A stretch of 64,000 nucleotides of DNA from Nannochloropsis salina CCMP1776 (taxonomy: Eukaryota; Sar; Eustigmatophyceae; Eustigmatales; Monodopsidaceae). Positions 10,801-19,764 of this stretch are shown piece by piece. The notes under the pieces were generated by a model, which was not told the origin of the DNA, searched no databases, and saw only the letters and a program-made list of their open reading frames with translations. Numbering within the stretch: the first letter of the stretch is position 1; every line of letters starts with the position of its first letter. The position numbers and the translations under genes were made by a program. The stretch lies in NCBI GenBank assembly GCA_004565275.1, contig SDOX01000001.1, positions 620,001 to 684,000 on the forward strand. Direction: 5' to 3'.

Positions 10801-11503
10801 GGATGTCCGAAGGGCTCTGGGACTCGCCTTTTGTGTGCGCCACAAGATGCAACATTTCCTGGCCACCTACATCTATTACATGATGTTCGAGGTGGTGGAA
10901 CCGCACTGGCATGTTTTGCAGACTTCCTTGCGGACAGGCGAAGGAGTGGAGCACCTGGACGACGTGATTCGGATGCATCAAGAATTCCAAGACTGTTGCC
11001 TGAAAGAGTGCCTGCTCACGGATCAGTCGATACTGAAGATCTTGAATAAGATTCTTGTGGTCTGCTTGCTGTTTGTTGCGTACATGGAACAGGCTACTCA
11101 AGAACTCTCTGAAGCGGCGGCTCGTGTGCAGTACCCGGGCAGTAGCAGCAGCAGCGGCAGGAGGGTTGAGGTGGAGGATTTGGGTGGCGATGCCCTCTTC
11201 ATTCCTGCAACTGATGGAGACCCTCTCCAGAAACGTGGCAATAGGTCTGTAAGGCGACAAGAAAATTCGGGCAAAGCTCGAAGGGAGAGAATGGCGCGAC
11301 AGACAGCCGAGGTACAGGCACATGCTGCAGCAAGCGGCTTTAGTCCTGCAATGGAGGCTTTTGCGAAGAATTTGGATTTTTACACGGAAGACTTCATGCG
11401 TCGGCTTTGGGAGGATTCCCGCTCGCAATACCAGTCTAGCCACTTGTCGAACCTTCTCGGTCGCCTTGATTACAATGGCTACTTCTCCGCCAAATTTTCT
11501 TGA
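7805..11503 (+). CDS. TUBGCP2: Gamma-tubulin complex component 2 (GCP2/SPC97 family)
   Basis: An intronless 1232-residue protein. From about residue 430 it follows the GCP2 family closely: LLVEDLLWVVQGFEGKYVRA, the FIDKKRRYDYG and LQQLWFHLQPALRSL stretches, EKWICRGVLEDPYGEFM, LTTGKYLNVIRECG, FLLDKGDFFVHFM, KWPLSLVVSR, YQLLFRHLF, IYYMMFEVVEPHW and a final LLGRLDYNGYF. GCP2 pairs with GCP3 in the gamma-tubulin small complex that nucleates microtubules at spindle poles and basal bodies. Human GCP2 is about 900 residues, so this protein has a roughly 300-residue extension. Most of it is N-terminal Ser/Pro/Gly-rich low complexity, followed by a compact module (about residues 215-290). A Ser-rich insert near residue 880 also adds length. 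Identity is firm from the conserved blocks; the N-terminal extension has no assigned role. Confidence 0.93.
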   Translation: MLHRSDVLSSISSPSSDRGKESFRPEQAPRQPQNNRAAFPCTTPPASRASNSTPILSTPKGNEYSSKFSAGGPLRASTLNTSLSTIYSRGRAASPLRPKTVAEGIGSEDGGRVYASPHLAPPPASEDKNVLLHVHYGSGVIFRGPRGVTLTARPAPNSDVNSSTATSTPAGGPNTPGGGMTVATCGVGSSGQNAASSFAACTEGRGVGEARESLTLVNYLRRDDRGPIAYGASVAVRCSWAKEKFLGVHSSTGEVGFWRTLIGAGEKWILMRPDLITSARNPGNKGGEVGAGSPAPNSQSSQPRILGFSPHGLAGDAQRGHASGWVSGGESVVLQALSSREVLHVTDSAEGGTSLTLCAPDMALLSHAAWLITPAGTPLYPSWNLERPYLAGPFALHPQRHRLSPLQEELFKILPHAANREEAQYAPRPLGDCGPGEQERLLVEDLLWVVQGFEGKYVRAASLPCTAASLIPNDFRFELAESERESLEPGLSRMVEKFLPLGGQCMRLRRFIDKKRRYDYGMVAQALAAGLSDLWLKGYGLLLAQLEFKHKQHLREGRGAGHGLTLQQLWFHLQPALRSLEGLDALCQAVGQSKGGALLNKLRAAGAGCGDDRSAQTHAYLLEKAAGPYMAMLEKWICRGVLEDPYGEFMVKEEQGLSKENVQEDFNAAYWDARSTICAEHVFSVLEEHKPRILTTGKYLNVIRECGLDPGLGLEDQGSNHGGVDDRNSEYLSAATSLIPKLRFSEGKAALGKAIDAAYHRACKLLLDVVLREHRLLARLASIKHYFLLDKGDFFVHFMNTAEKELLRGVSEVSSSRLEGLLHLSIQMSVASNDPYKDDISGYFSKKTLIEHLNAIHKSDRFGGVLTGGDGLNTSLSGAASAGRGSTYLSMSSHVPSSSFSSESPETELPELPDLLEHVNIDSATSRVKDPRNHPSELRGIKAYEAFMLETQVKWPLSLVVSRRAVTKYQLLFRHLFLVKFVERRLHTVWAEQQSTKELDVRRALGLAFCVRHKMQHFLATYIYYMMFEVVEPHWHVLQTSLRTGEGVEHLDDVIRMHQEFQDCCLKECLLTDQSILKILNKILVVCLLFVAYMEQATQELSEAAARVQYPGSSSSSGRRVEVEDLGGDALFIPATDGDPLQKRGNRSVRRQENSGKARRERMARQTAEVQAHAAASGFSPAMEAFAKNLDFYTEDFMRRLWEDSRSQYQSSHLSNLLGRLDYNGYFSAKFS

Positions 11504-12041
11504 ACTGGTTTACCGGTATCAGGACTATCGCAGCGACAAATTCAAAGCATTTTGTTTGATGAAAAAAGAACCATAGCTAAAGCCCAATGTACAAGTATCT
11601 CTGTATCGATGCAACCAAAGGAGATCAAAAGAACAAGCCATCCTTTGGCGCAAAGATATTGTATTGTGAGTCATAGTCCTCCGCTGCTTTTACGTTCCGC
11701 TACGAACATATCCGAGCACGACGCGACGTCACTTGCTTCAAGCGTAGCAGTCTTTCGCAAGTTATGCACGTCTCTGGTAGTGCATTCAGAAACGAAGACC
11801 GGCACCTTGTGGTACTATTATGACATTCCTAACTGGCTTCAAGGTGTTTGCGACTGTCCACGGTATGTCTTTCGAAACGGGTCTCACAGATTTCATGAGC
11901 CCCTTCCAAAAGCGCGGTCGAGGGCTGTGCCGTGGGTGGACTTTTGCCGATTTCCACATCACCCTTTGTGAACGTGGGATTTCTTCAAAACAAAAATCAT
12001 CTTTTTAACACAAATGTCATCAATTATAGCTATCCCAGGGG
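11504..12041. other. Intergenic between GCP2 and the intronless SDR gene
   Basis: About 540 bp holding the 3' UTR of GCP2 and the promoter of the SDR gene, both on the plus strand. Nothing else recognisable is seen. Confidence 0.5.
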
Positions 12042-13205
12042 ATGGAGGAGACCCTGGGCGCGACGGCAGCAACCATCCATGGCACCTTATCGAAACCGGA
12101 TGGGAAAACAGCCCGCCAGGAGACCCTCTTAAGCCAGCTAAACTCATTTCTAAGTGCCGACTACGTATCCGATTGGGCTTACTACGGCTTTTGGTTCGTA
12201 TTTTGGCTGTTCATGCCTTATGTCGTGCTTGGCGGGATCGTGATTATGGCTTTGTATGACGCTGTGACGTGCAAGGGCAACCGGAAGCCGGTAGGGCCTG
12301 TGCTTATTACTGGGTGCGACTCGGGTTTTGGCAAAGGTCTGGCGCTGGCTTTGAGTGAATTAGGCTGGAATGTATATGCTACGTGTATGACAACTGATGG
12401 TGTGCAATATCTTGCGAAGAACGGGAAAGTAACAGCTTTACGCATGGATGTGACAAAAGAGGAGGATGTGAGAGCTGTGATGGCCAAGGTTGATGCGGCG
12501 CATCCCAAGGAAGGGCTCTACGCCTTGGTCAACAACGCGGGAGTGGATCGTTTTGGGACCACGGACTGGTGTGATGTTGAGCATTATCGATGGCACATGG
12601 AAATAAATTTCTTTGGACACGTGCGCATGGTCAAGGAGGCTCTACCTTTACTGAAGAGGGCTGCACGGCACAACGATTATCATTCCTCCCGAATCCTCAA
12701 TATCACCTCCTTCAGCGGTCTTCTACCAGGATTTTTCATGAAATCGGCTTACGGGGCTTCGAAACACGCGGCCGAGTCTTGGTCCAATTCCTTGCGTATG
12801 GAACTCAGACACTTCGGCATCCAGGTCTGCCAGGTCAACCCTGTTTGGCACCGAACAGAGATAGCACATTCACAGCGCGATCATCTTGTTAGAATATATG
12901 AGTCTCTCTCGGGGGATCTCCAGGCCGATTACGGTAAGGAATATTTCTTGAAATTGGCCGATGCTGCCTACAGCGGCCGGCAGAGGCACACCTGGGAACC
13001 GGAAAACGTAGTTAAAGCCTTGGTCAGCGCTGTAACAGCAGAGCGGCACAGACCACAACGTGTGGTGGGGATGGATGCAACCTTTTACATGGTTCCTGTC
13101 ATGATGCTCCCCCGGCGAATTATCAATATGATTTACGACCGATGGGCCCTAGCGGCGGCCATCCCCGCGGGCGCCCTCTCCAAGGGTGCCCCTACCCAAG
13201 TCTAG
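12042..13205 (+). CDS. SDR9C-like short-chain dehydrogenase, membrane anchored, intronless
   Basis: A 387-residue short-chain dehydrogenase/reductase. A hydrophobic anchor lies at residues about 45-75 (YYGFWFVFWLFMPYVVLGG). The Rossmann motif TGCDSGFG follows at about 90-97, then NNAG, a catalytic Ser in ITSFSG and the YGASK catalytic Tyr/Lys pair. The TGCDSGFG form is typical of the retinol/17-beta-hydroxysteroid/3-hydroxybutyrate dehydrogenase group (SDR9C), which oxidises or reduces secondary or primary alcohols with NAD(P). The N-terminal anchor suggests the ER membrane. It is a clear paralogue of the two intron-bearing SDR genes at 39.2-43.9 kb, sharing the anchor, YALVNN, ENV, AVTAE and LPRR blocks. 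Unlike them it has no introns at all. The substrate is unknown; a hydrophobic lipid alcohol would fit the anchor and the neighbourhood. Confidence 0.9.
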   Translation: MEETLGATAATIHGTLSKPDGKTARQETLLSQLNSFLSADYVSDWAYYGFWFVFWLFMPYVVLGGIVIMALYDAVTCKGNRKPVGPVLITGCDSGFGKGLALALSELGWNVYATCMTTDGVQYLAKNGKVTALRMDVTKEEDVRAVMAKVDAAHPKEGLYALVNNAGVDRFGTTDWCDVEHYRWHMEINFFGHVRMVKEALPLLKRAARHNDYHSSRILNITSFSGLLPGFFMKSAYGASKHAAESWSNSLRMELRHFGIQVCQVNPVWHRTEIAHSQRDHLVRIYESLSGDLQADYGKEYFLKLADAAYSGRQRHTWEPENVVKALVSAVTAERHRPQRVVGMDATFYMVPVMMLPRRIINMIYDRWALAAAIPAGALSKGAPTQV

Positions 13206-13591
13206 CCGCAACTACCATGGGGACAATACGAGGTATCGAATATGTGGAGAGCGAGGAGAAAATGCCTCACAAAGCTCAGACGAATGACGTACAATATTGC
13301 ACCGAGCGAGACTCGTTGCGTGGAAGGAGATGGAAGTGCACTGCCGTCGTAGGACTCATTGTGAATGTAAATTACAAGCTAGAATGGACAGTCTCTGCAT
13401 CAAAAATTTAATAAATGTTGAATGGGATCTATTACCACATAAGATGAAAGAACTCTGAAATTGCCAACGAGGACGGTTACGTCCAGCATGCCTCGCGGGA
13501 AGAAATCTACACAGTTTTTTTTAACGACACGCATCTCATTCCCCTCCAGAGCTGCTCACAAGTTTACGTTCCTGCAGTCCTCTCATCACAA
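13206..13591. other. Convergent intergenic region
   Basis: 386 bp between the 3' ends of the SDR (+) and the golgin (-). An AATAAA-like hexamer lies near 13410. No gene is seen. Confidence 0.5.
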
Positions 13592-16500
13592 TCAAAATAT
13601 CAACATGTAGAGAAGCCAAAGATGTAGCATGAAGAAATACGTCGTTCGAGCTCTGTGTTCATCGATGTGAATCAGCACGTTCTCCTCGACCCAACGTGTC
13701 TGCTCTGGGTACCTACGGCGCACCTGACTCAAGGCGTTGTCGATCGCAGGAGGGAGGCGTGCTAGTAGAGGATATCGGCGGTAAAGCGGGGCTGTGAACG
13801 AGTCCCGGACCTCTTCGTTTTCGAAAAGTTGCTGGGACTCTAGATCGACACCTCCGTCCCCTGTGGCTGTCGCTACCTTCAGGCCGCCGCCTCGTTGTAC
13901 TACGGACGGATGCAAACTGGACGACGCGTTCAGCACCTCTTGCCGTGCTCGGTCTCGCACACTCTCAGCCACGCTTAGTCGGCGTTCGAGCTCATGTACG
14001 GTTACCTGATTCTTTTGTGCGGCAAGTGTAGCCAGCTGCTCGCCCTCAGACAGGCGTGTTTCCAGTTCTGTGATGGTGGAAGACAGGGCATTTGCTTCCT
14101 TTTCCTTGTCAACAAGACGCTGCTGGAGGCTAGCCATTTCCTCCGCCTTTTGAACATCCTCTCCTGAAATTACGCTGGTGGCTTCTGCTGCCTTTGCCAA
14201 CTCCAAAGCAGTTTCCTTTTCGGCGAGGGCTGCGGCGAGTTCCGCTATCTCGCCTGCTTTAGCGTCCAGTGCCGATTGCAAGGCATTTGCAGTGGATTGA
14301 ATTTTAGATACCGTTTTTTTCGCCCGTTGAATATCCTCGTGCAAACGAGTATTTTCCGCAGCCCTTCCCCGGACCGATTCCTCCAGCTCCTTCGCATGGT
14401 CTTCCAAGCGTACGCGCTCCTCACGAAGACATGCCAACTCCTCGCGCAACTCCTCACTCTGTCTGCTCGCGCCTTCCATTTCTTCCGCCCGATCAGCTTG
14501 CAGGTCATGGATATGAGCATTCAAACGCTTGAACTCCTCAAGGTCGCGTTTCCGCTTTTCCCGGAGGCGTTCCAGTTCCCCCTCGACTTGATCAAGGCGG
14601 ACTCCCTTCTCGCTAAGGGCCTCAAGCTGGCTCTTCATTCGAAATAAAGCCGTCTCATGCGCGACCGCTGCTTCTCCTTTCATCTTATAAGTTTCTTTCA
14701 GCTCTATTTTCAATTTCTCCAAATCATCCTTCTGACAGTCGGCCTTCTCGACTAAAGCAGCCTTTTCCTCTTGCAATGCAGCAACCTCCTGTTCAGCTGC
14801 CAACAATCTATCTGCGCTTCCTCTCACTTTTTCTTCCCATTCTACTACTTGCCCCTGCGCCTTCTCTTCCAATGTGCGGATGTGGTCCTCCAACCCGATA
14901 CGGACCGTGTGGAAATCATTTTCCACAGTTGCGGCCCTTTTCGCGGCTGCCATTGCTGTCGCATTCTCTTCTGCTGCCTTCCGCACCTGCGTTTCAAGGT
15001 CGTGGATGCGATCTTGAAGCTCTCCTATCTGGGTAGCTTTCGCTACGTCCGCTTCGCGACTTTCAGCAAGTGCAGCGACCGCGTCATTCAACTCCTTCTC
15101 TAGACGGCCCATCTCCTTCTTGGCTTCCTCACTGGCCTTTGCTGAGTTCAGCGCAGCCACTCGCTGCTCCTCATATTCTTGCAGTTTCGCCTCTATTTTA
15201 TTTTTCGCGTCTTGAGTCTGGGCGAGACTCGTCTCTGTTGCATCCTTGCAAGCGACCACGTGCGCTAGTTCAGCTTGCAGGCGCTCGATTTCTTGGTGAG
15301 CCCCTGCTTCTCGGGCGGCCTCCGCCACTCGGACCTCGAGCTCGTCAAGACGGGCCTGTAGGCTTTCCTTTTCCATCGTTTCTTGCCTGAGGGCGGAGTG
15401 TACCGATTCCTTCTCGTCTGCGGAGGCCTTTAATTTAAGGCGCAAATCTTCCTCGGTAGCCACTGTGGCTTTCTTTGTCTGGGAAAGTGAATCGTCGAAG
15501 TCATGGATTCGCTCTTTCAAGATCTTTATCTCCTGTCTCAGTTCCTCTGGAACGGCTCCCTGAGTCTCGCTCGCCCTCCTTGACTCCTTCAAATCGGCCT
15601 CCAGCCGCTCCCTCTCAGCTTCCGCGGCCATCTTGGCTGCCGCTGTCGCCGTGGCTGCATGCCTTAGCTCCTTCTCCAAGTCCTGTATGCGCGCCCGCAG
15701 CAGGCTCTTCTTATCCTTCCCTTTGCCCACACGGTCGCCGTTGGACGTATGTGCCGTCATCACCGCCTTGGCCTCTGCAAGCTCATCTTCCAAGCCTTTC
15801 ATTCGGCTCGCTTGCTCTTCTTGCGCTGTTGCAACCTGATTTGCAGCCTCGTCCTTCAAGCGAGCCATTTCCGCTTCCATTGCCGAGATCCGGAATCGAG
15901 ACGCCTGGCACTCCTCATCACGCTGAGCTTCGGCACCCTCCAACTGGAGCCTCAGATCGGCAAGGGAGGCTTCTCTTGCCACCAAGACAGCAAATTGGTC
16001 CTTTTCGGCTTCGATCCTCGTCTCCATGTCCTCCCTTTGCTGCTTCTCGAGGAGCTGGACGCGAGAAAGCTCGGTTTCCAGACTTTGAATGTGTGCCTCA
16101 CGGGCAGCCAGCACGTCTTGATGGCTCGTGGCCGCCCTCTCTGCATTGGCGATCGCGCGCTGGAGGTCAAGTTCCAAGGCACAAACCCGCGCGCCTTGCT
16201 CTTGGTGCTCCTTCTCCCCTTTGCCCGCCTCAAGGGCGAGGGTCTGGATGCCGTCCAACGTCAACTGTGCCACTCTCTCTTCCCGCTCAAGCGTGGCCCC
16301 GGCCGAAGCTGCTACATTCTCCGATGCTTCCCTTACATCTGCAAGCTCGTTTTGAGCCGCCTGCATTTGAAGCCTTGCCTCCTCCACTTTCGCCTGGGAA
16401 TCATCTGCCAGGCGCTCCTGCTCTTGCCTGGCCTTCTCCAACGCGGTGGTCAAGTGATGCACTTCATCTTCTTTACCCTCAAGTCGGGTGACGCGTGCCA

Positions 16501-17278
16501 TCCACTCTTGCACCTCCATCCCTTGAGTGCGCATCGCCGTGGACATCCGCTCCACCTCTGCCTTCAAGGCCTGCGTGGCAGCGGCCCTCCTAGCCGCCTC
16601 CTCCTCAGCTTTACTGACTTGCGTATGCATTTCTGCCATCTTCTCCTCAGATTCCCGGACCAAAGCTCCTAAAGCATTTTTTTCTGCCTCGAGAACTTCT
16701 GCCAATTCCTCCATCTCCGTCAGGGCGTGACGCAAGGCCTCTGCCTCGGCTCGGAGCCGATCTGGGTCTTGCCCCTGGTTCGGGTCCGCGCCGCCGGTGC
16801 TCTCCTTGCCATCTTTCTGGAGCGATCCGGGCGCGGTTGATTTGTCGTAAAATTCATTGAAATACCCGCGGTCCAGGTCGCATTCCTCGTCATCGACGCT
16901 GCCGGTCGAGGTGGAGGCCGCCATGAAGCCACTTCCAACTTTTGTTAAGCTACTTGCCGCCATCGAGAAAGAGGAGAATGACATGGGAGACGAGCGCTTG
17001 CGGGATTCGACAGAGTGAGACGTGGCTCTATATTGGCCAGTAATAGAGCTGTCGGCGTGATAATTGTAGCTTGTGCATTCTTTATCGTCGAGATTGTAAT
17101 GTGATGGGCCTTCCTCCATACCGGGGGGCACCAAAGCCTCTAACGAGCCTCCTTCGTCGCTCAGGCGTGAATCTACTCCGTCAAGCAGCTGCTCTGCTTG
17201 TTCCAAAGCTGTCCCCATGTTTTGTTTGACATTATTCAGCGTTTCACTGAATGCACCTTTCAAAATTTCGAAGTTCAT
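13592..17278 (-). CDS. Tail-anchored coiled-coil golgin (golgin-84-like)
   Basis: An intronless 1228-residue protein. Residues about 165-1150 are a continuous coiled coil rich in Glu, Ala, Lys, Arg and Leu, with frequent ATAAAK and EEL runs. The N-terminal 45 residues form a short amphipathic module (NFEILKGAFSETL...), followed by a Ser-rich linker. The C-terminus has a basic/aromatic patch containing RRYP and ends in a hydrophobic anchor, TTYFFMLHLWLLYMLIF. The RRYP...LHLW pattern next to a C-terminal membrane anchor resembles golgin-84/GOLGA5. Those proteins sit in cis-Golgi membranes and tether vesicles. The anchor ends exactly at the stop codon, so a tail-anchored topology with the coiled coil in the cytosol is expected. 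The coiled coil itself gives no family specificity, so the golgin call rests on the tail. Confidence 0.72.
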   Translation of the reverse strand: MNFEILKGAFSETLNNVKQNMGTALEQAEQLLDGVDSRLSDEGGSLEALVPPGMEEGPSHYNLDDKECTSYNYHADSSITGQYRATSHSVESRKRSSPMSFSSFSMAASSLTKVGSGFMAASTSTGSVDDEECDLDRGYFNEFYDKSTAPGSLQKDGKESTGGADPNQGQDPDRLRAEAEALRHALTEMEELAEVLEAEKNALGALVRESEEKMAEMHTQVSKAEEEAARRAAATQALKAEVERMSTAMRTQGMEVQEWMARVTRLEGKEDEVHHLTTALEKARQEQERLADDSQAKVEEARLQMQAAQNELADVREASENVAASAGATLEREERVAQLTLDGIQTLALEAGKGEKEHQEQGARVCALELDLQRAIANAERAATSHQDVLAAREAHIQSLETELSRVQLLEKQQREDMETRIEAEKDQFAVLVAREASLADLRLQLEGAEAQRDEECQASRFRISAMEAEMARLKDEAANQVATAQEEQASRMKGLEDELAEAKAVMTAHTSNGDRVGKGKDKKSLLRARIQDLEKELRHAATATAAAKMAAEAERERLEADLKESRRASETQGAVPEELRQEIKILKERIHDFDDSLSQTKKATVATEEDLRLKLKASADEKESVHSALRQETMEKESLQARLDELEVRVAEAAREAGAHQEIERLQAELAHVVACKDATETSLAQTQDAKNKIEAKLQEYEEQRVAALNSAKASEEAKKEMGRLEKELNDAVAALAESREADVAKATQIGELQDRIHDLETQVRKAAEENATAMAAAKRAATVENDFHTVRIGLEDHIRTLEEKAQGQVVEWEEKVRGSADRLLAAEQEVAALQEEKAALVEKADCQKDDLEKLKIELKETYKMKGEAAVAHETALFRMKSQLEALSEKGVRLDQVEGELERLREKRKRDLEEFKRLNAHIHDLQADRAEEMEGASRQSEELREELACLREERVRLEDHAKELEESVRGRAAENTRLHEDIQRAKKTVSKIQSTANALQSALDAKAGEIAELAAALAEKETALELAKAAEATSVISGEDVQKAEEMASLQQRLVDKEKEANALSSTITELETRLSEGEQLATLAAQKNQVTVHELERRLSVAESVRDRARQEVLNASSSLHPSVVQRGGGLKVATATGDGGVDLESQQLFENEEVRDSFTAPLYRRYPLLARLPPAIDNALSQVRRRYPEQTRWVEENVLIHIDEHRARTTYFFMLHLWLLYMLIF

Positions 17279-18086
17279 AATGACGGGCTTGGGAATTGAG
17301 ATGCTCTGGAGGGCCTAAGACTCTTCGTCGCGGAGATGGGCCCGAAACGAGGCACCTCAGCTAAAATATCCCTCCTGTGCCTTGATCATACCCATGAATA
17401 CACGTAAAAATGAACAAATTTAGAGTCCTCGACCGTGGAAAGGGTTCAAGGTGACAGATGACGCATTGAGTGCGCAAAAGACAGTGTGGTGTCTGTGTAT
17501 GGGATCACGAAGTCAGGGGGCCTCGACGGTTTCTCTGTCAGGTATAGTTGGACTCGCGATGCCCGAGTCGAGCCACATTCAGGGCATCCGAGTCCAAGTA
17601 CAGTTCAATTTTTGAAGTACGATACAAATAAACAATTCTAGGGTGTTTTAGGGCCTCAGAAGGCTCCTTGTATGTTCCTAGACGGGACTGAGACATCGGG
17701 GCGGGGCCCAAGGATTGGGAGAGCTCAGCGCAACCGCACTCAAAGGCACGGATCGGAGCGCCTGAAAGCTAAATCTCTCGTTGTTTGAGAGGACAGGCTT
17801 CCATAAAGCTTGAGACTCGATTCAATTTTGCTTAAAATTCTATTTCGTGTGCATGATTGCCTTTCCTCCAGCGTGAGCAAGGCACAGTATTCTCACATCA
17901 TTCATATTTTCACCCTTTTAACCTCCTGTCGACTTCATATATCGCTCACTTCTTTTCCTATCTACATGATCGACTTTTGGGAGTAAGGACAATAAAAATC
18001 TACCTGTTTCTCGATTTACTGTATATTTTAAATTTACTCATGTTTGACCAACAACCGCTCCAAATAACCATTGCAATCCACTTCTG
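17279..18086. other. Intergenic with a 16-bp inverted repeat
   Basis: About 800 bp upstream of the golgin and downstream of the hAT remnant. The only structure seen is an inverted repeat at 17548-17564 and 17582-17597. No ORF is supported. Confidence 0.5.
17548..17597. repeat. Inverted repeat (hairpin)
   Basis: The arm TTGGACTCGCGATGCCC at 17548-17564 pairs with GGGCATCCGAGTCCAA at 17582-17597 over 16 bp with one bulged base, leaving a 17-nt loop. The right arm preceded by CA reads CAGGGCATCC, which looks like a hAT terminal repeat. A related direct copy of CATCCGAGTC occurs near 20030. The link to the adjacent hAT remnant is a guess. Confidence 0.5.
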
Positions 18087-19764
18087 CTATTCAGCGTCCA
18101 GCCACGGCTCTTCCTCCTCCCCTAGCTCGTCCCAGAAGGCATCGTCGGGCTCATTAAAATCGAAACCCATTGAGTCATCCAATCCGAGGACACCCACCCT
18201 TCGAACCCTGCTGTCCAACTCCCCGGCCCTTTTGAATCGACCCACAGCTTCTTTTTCCTCCCCAGGCCCCATCACCGTACATTCGGGCCGTACTTTGTAC
18301 AGGCTGTCGTCCCAGTTCTCGCGTGTAAAGAGGAGCTTTTCGAGCGTTTTAGACGGCGAAGGGTCCCACATCGCCGACTTGGTAGCTTCCGTCTGGGGGA
18401 AGCGCCGCTCCACGGCCTAAGTCGACGCGGGAGTGTAGCGGTAGCGCTTGGGCACGATGGTGAGTCCGGGACAGTCCTCGCGCAGATTCCACCGATACTC
18501 CAGAATATCAGCCTTGTCGACGTCTCCTACTGTCTGTGACATGGATGTATACTTGATAATCTCCGACGCCACGTTCTCCCTGTTCTCCAGCTCCACGCCC
18601 TCGAAGTCGAGCGCGGGCTTTGGGCCACGCCCACACGGCAGTGAACGCGCCAGCAGCTTCTTGTGACGCATGCTCTCCTCGTACACACATGTCATGAGTA
18701 GCATCCCACCGCGTCCGATTCTTCTGGACCAGTACACGCTTTGGGGCGCCAATAGTGCCTCGCGCAGATAGCCGCCTGGAACTTGCTGCACTGGACGCCA
18801 GAGACAGGATTCTTGACGCGCTTCAGAGCGGGGAGGACCTCGTCCTCACCTTTCAAAGACACCGCCACGGTTCGCTGAAGGCTATGGGAGGAGCACGGTG
18901 AGGAGGGGAGGCCAGCGTTGCGGACGGCTCGAATGAGCCCGGTGTCAGCGTCGTCTACGACCCGGAAATTTGCGTTGACAGGTATTCCTAAGTCCTTCAA
19001 AGTCGCCTCAATGTGCTGCTGTACGACCCCGGCTGTTCCAAAGTAGGTGTTTGCCTCCTTCGTTATTTTGATGGTGTGGAGAAGCATGCCCATGTACCTG
19101 ATCTGCGTCGCGCCCGTCCACAGGTGCAGAGAAAAGACAGGCTACCATGCCGCGGAGGGCCGACGGACTCTTTCGTTGGAGAGGACGAATGGAGTCTAGA
19201 ATGAAATCCCGCGCCGCGTCATACATGAAATATACAAACACTCTTATCTCACTGAGGCTAGGATTCATGGCACGGATGAACTCGCCGAAGCCCTCATCAA
19301 ACGTCAGCCTGGGGGGAGGGAGTCACGGATGAGCAAGCCAACGAGCTCGGCAGTAAACTTCGCATGTACTTCCGCAGAGTAAGCAACTGTCTTATGTTGC
19401 TGCATACCGGCGCCGCTATCGATCGTGTTCTCGCCACCCCCGTCATGGTGCCTTTCTTCGTGCTGTTTAACATGCCTAAATCGCCGTCAGCAATCCATGT
19501 CCTGGCACTTCAAGCAGTATACGTCATCCTTGTGGCCCTTTTGCATGCTGCAAAAGTAGAGACGCTTCTGCCAGAGACGGTGTTTCTTGCGCGCCATGCT
19601 ACGTGTGGGGCGCAACCCCAAATTATTGATTTTTTTTTGCGGTCCTCCTCCTCCTTGCGCTTGGTTTCTGCAGCCGCAGTCTGGGCTGTTATTGAACAAA
19701 CGTTCGAGGGCACCGACAGGCTAGAGATGCATGTTTGAGCGGGTCCCGTATTGGAGGATGACAT
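18087..19764 (-). mobile_element. Decayed hAT-superfamily DNA transposon (transposase remnant)
   Basis: Pieces of one hAT transposase lie in order on the minus strand but in different frames. 19764-19487 holds a Cys-rich stretch (CSMQKGHKDDVYCLKC) like a BED-type zinc finger. 19268-19140 carries the N-terminal part of the core, including AMNPSL and FMYDAARDFI. 19140-18692 shifts frame and carries LWTGATQIRYMG, then FRVVDDADTGLIRAVRNAG and CSSHSLQ, the hAT catalytic-core region. 18791-18087 is the C-terminal dimerisation domain (ILEYRWNLREDCPGL, YTPAST, ERRFPQ). An in-frame TAG at 18417-18419 interrupts that domain. At least two frame changes and this stop show the gene is inactive. hAT elements move by cut and paste, with 8-bp target duplications. 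I could not place the terminal repeats or duplications, so the element's true ends are unknown. Confidence 0.72.

Noticed and set aside
12042-13420. Clear retrocopy hallmarks (poly-A tail and target duplication) at the intronless SDR
   Set aside because: No poly-A tract or flanking duplication could be found, so retroposition stays a hypothesis.
15475-16491. Pro/Ser-rich ORF of 338 codons
   Set aside because: It is antisense to the golgin coiled coil, a common artefact of Glu/Ala-rich coding sequence.
17857-18420. Plus-strand ORF of 187 codons
   Set aside because: It lies antisense to the C-terminal hAT transposase segment and has no motif or coding look.
19364-19738. Plus-strand ORF of 124 codons with hydrophobic stretches
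   Set aside because: It is antisense to the Cys-rich N-terminal part of the hAT remnant; the hydrophobic look comes from the opposite-strand codons.
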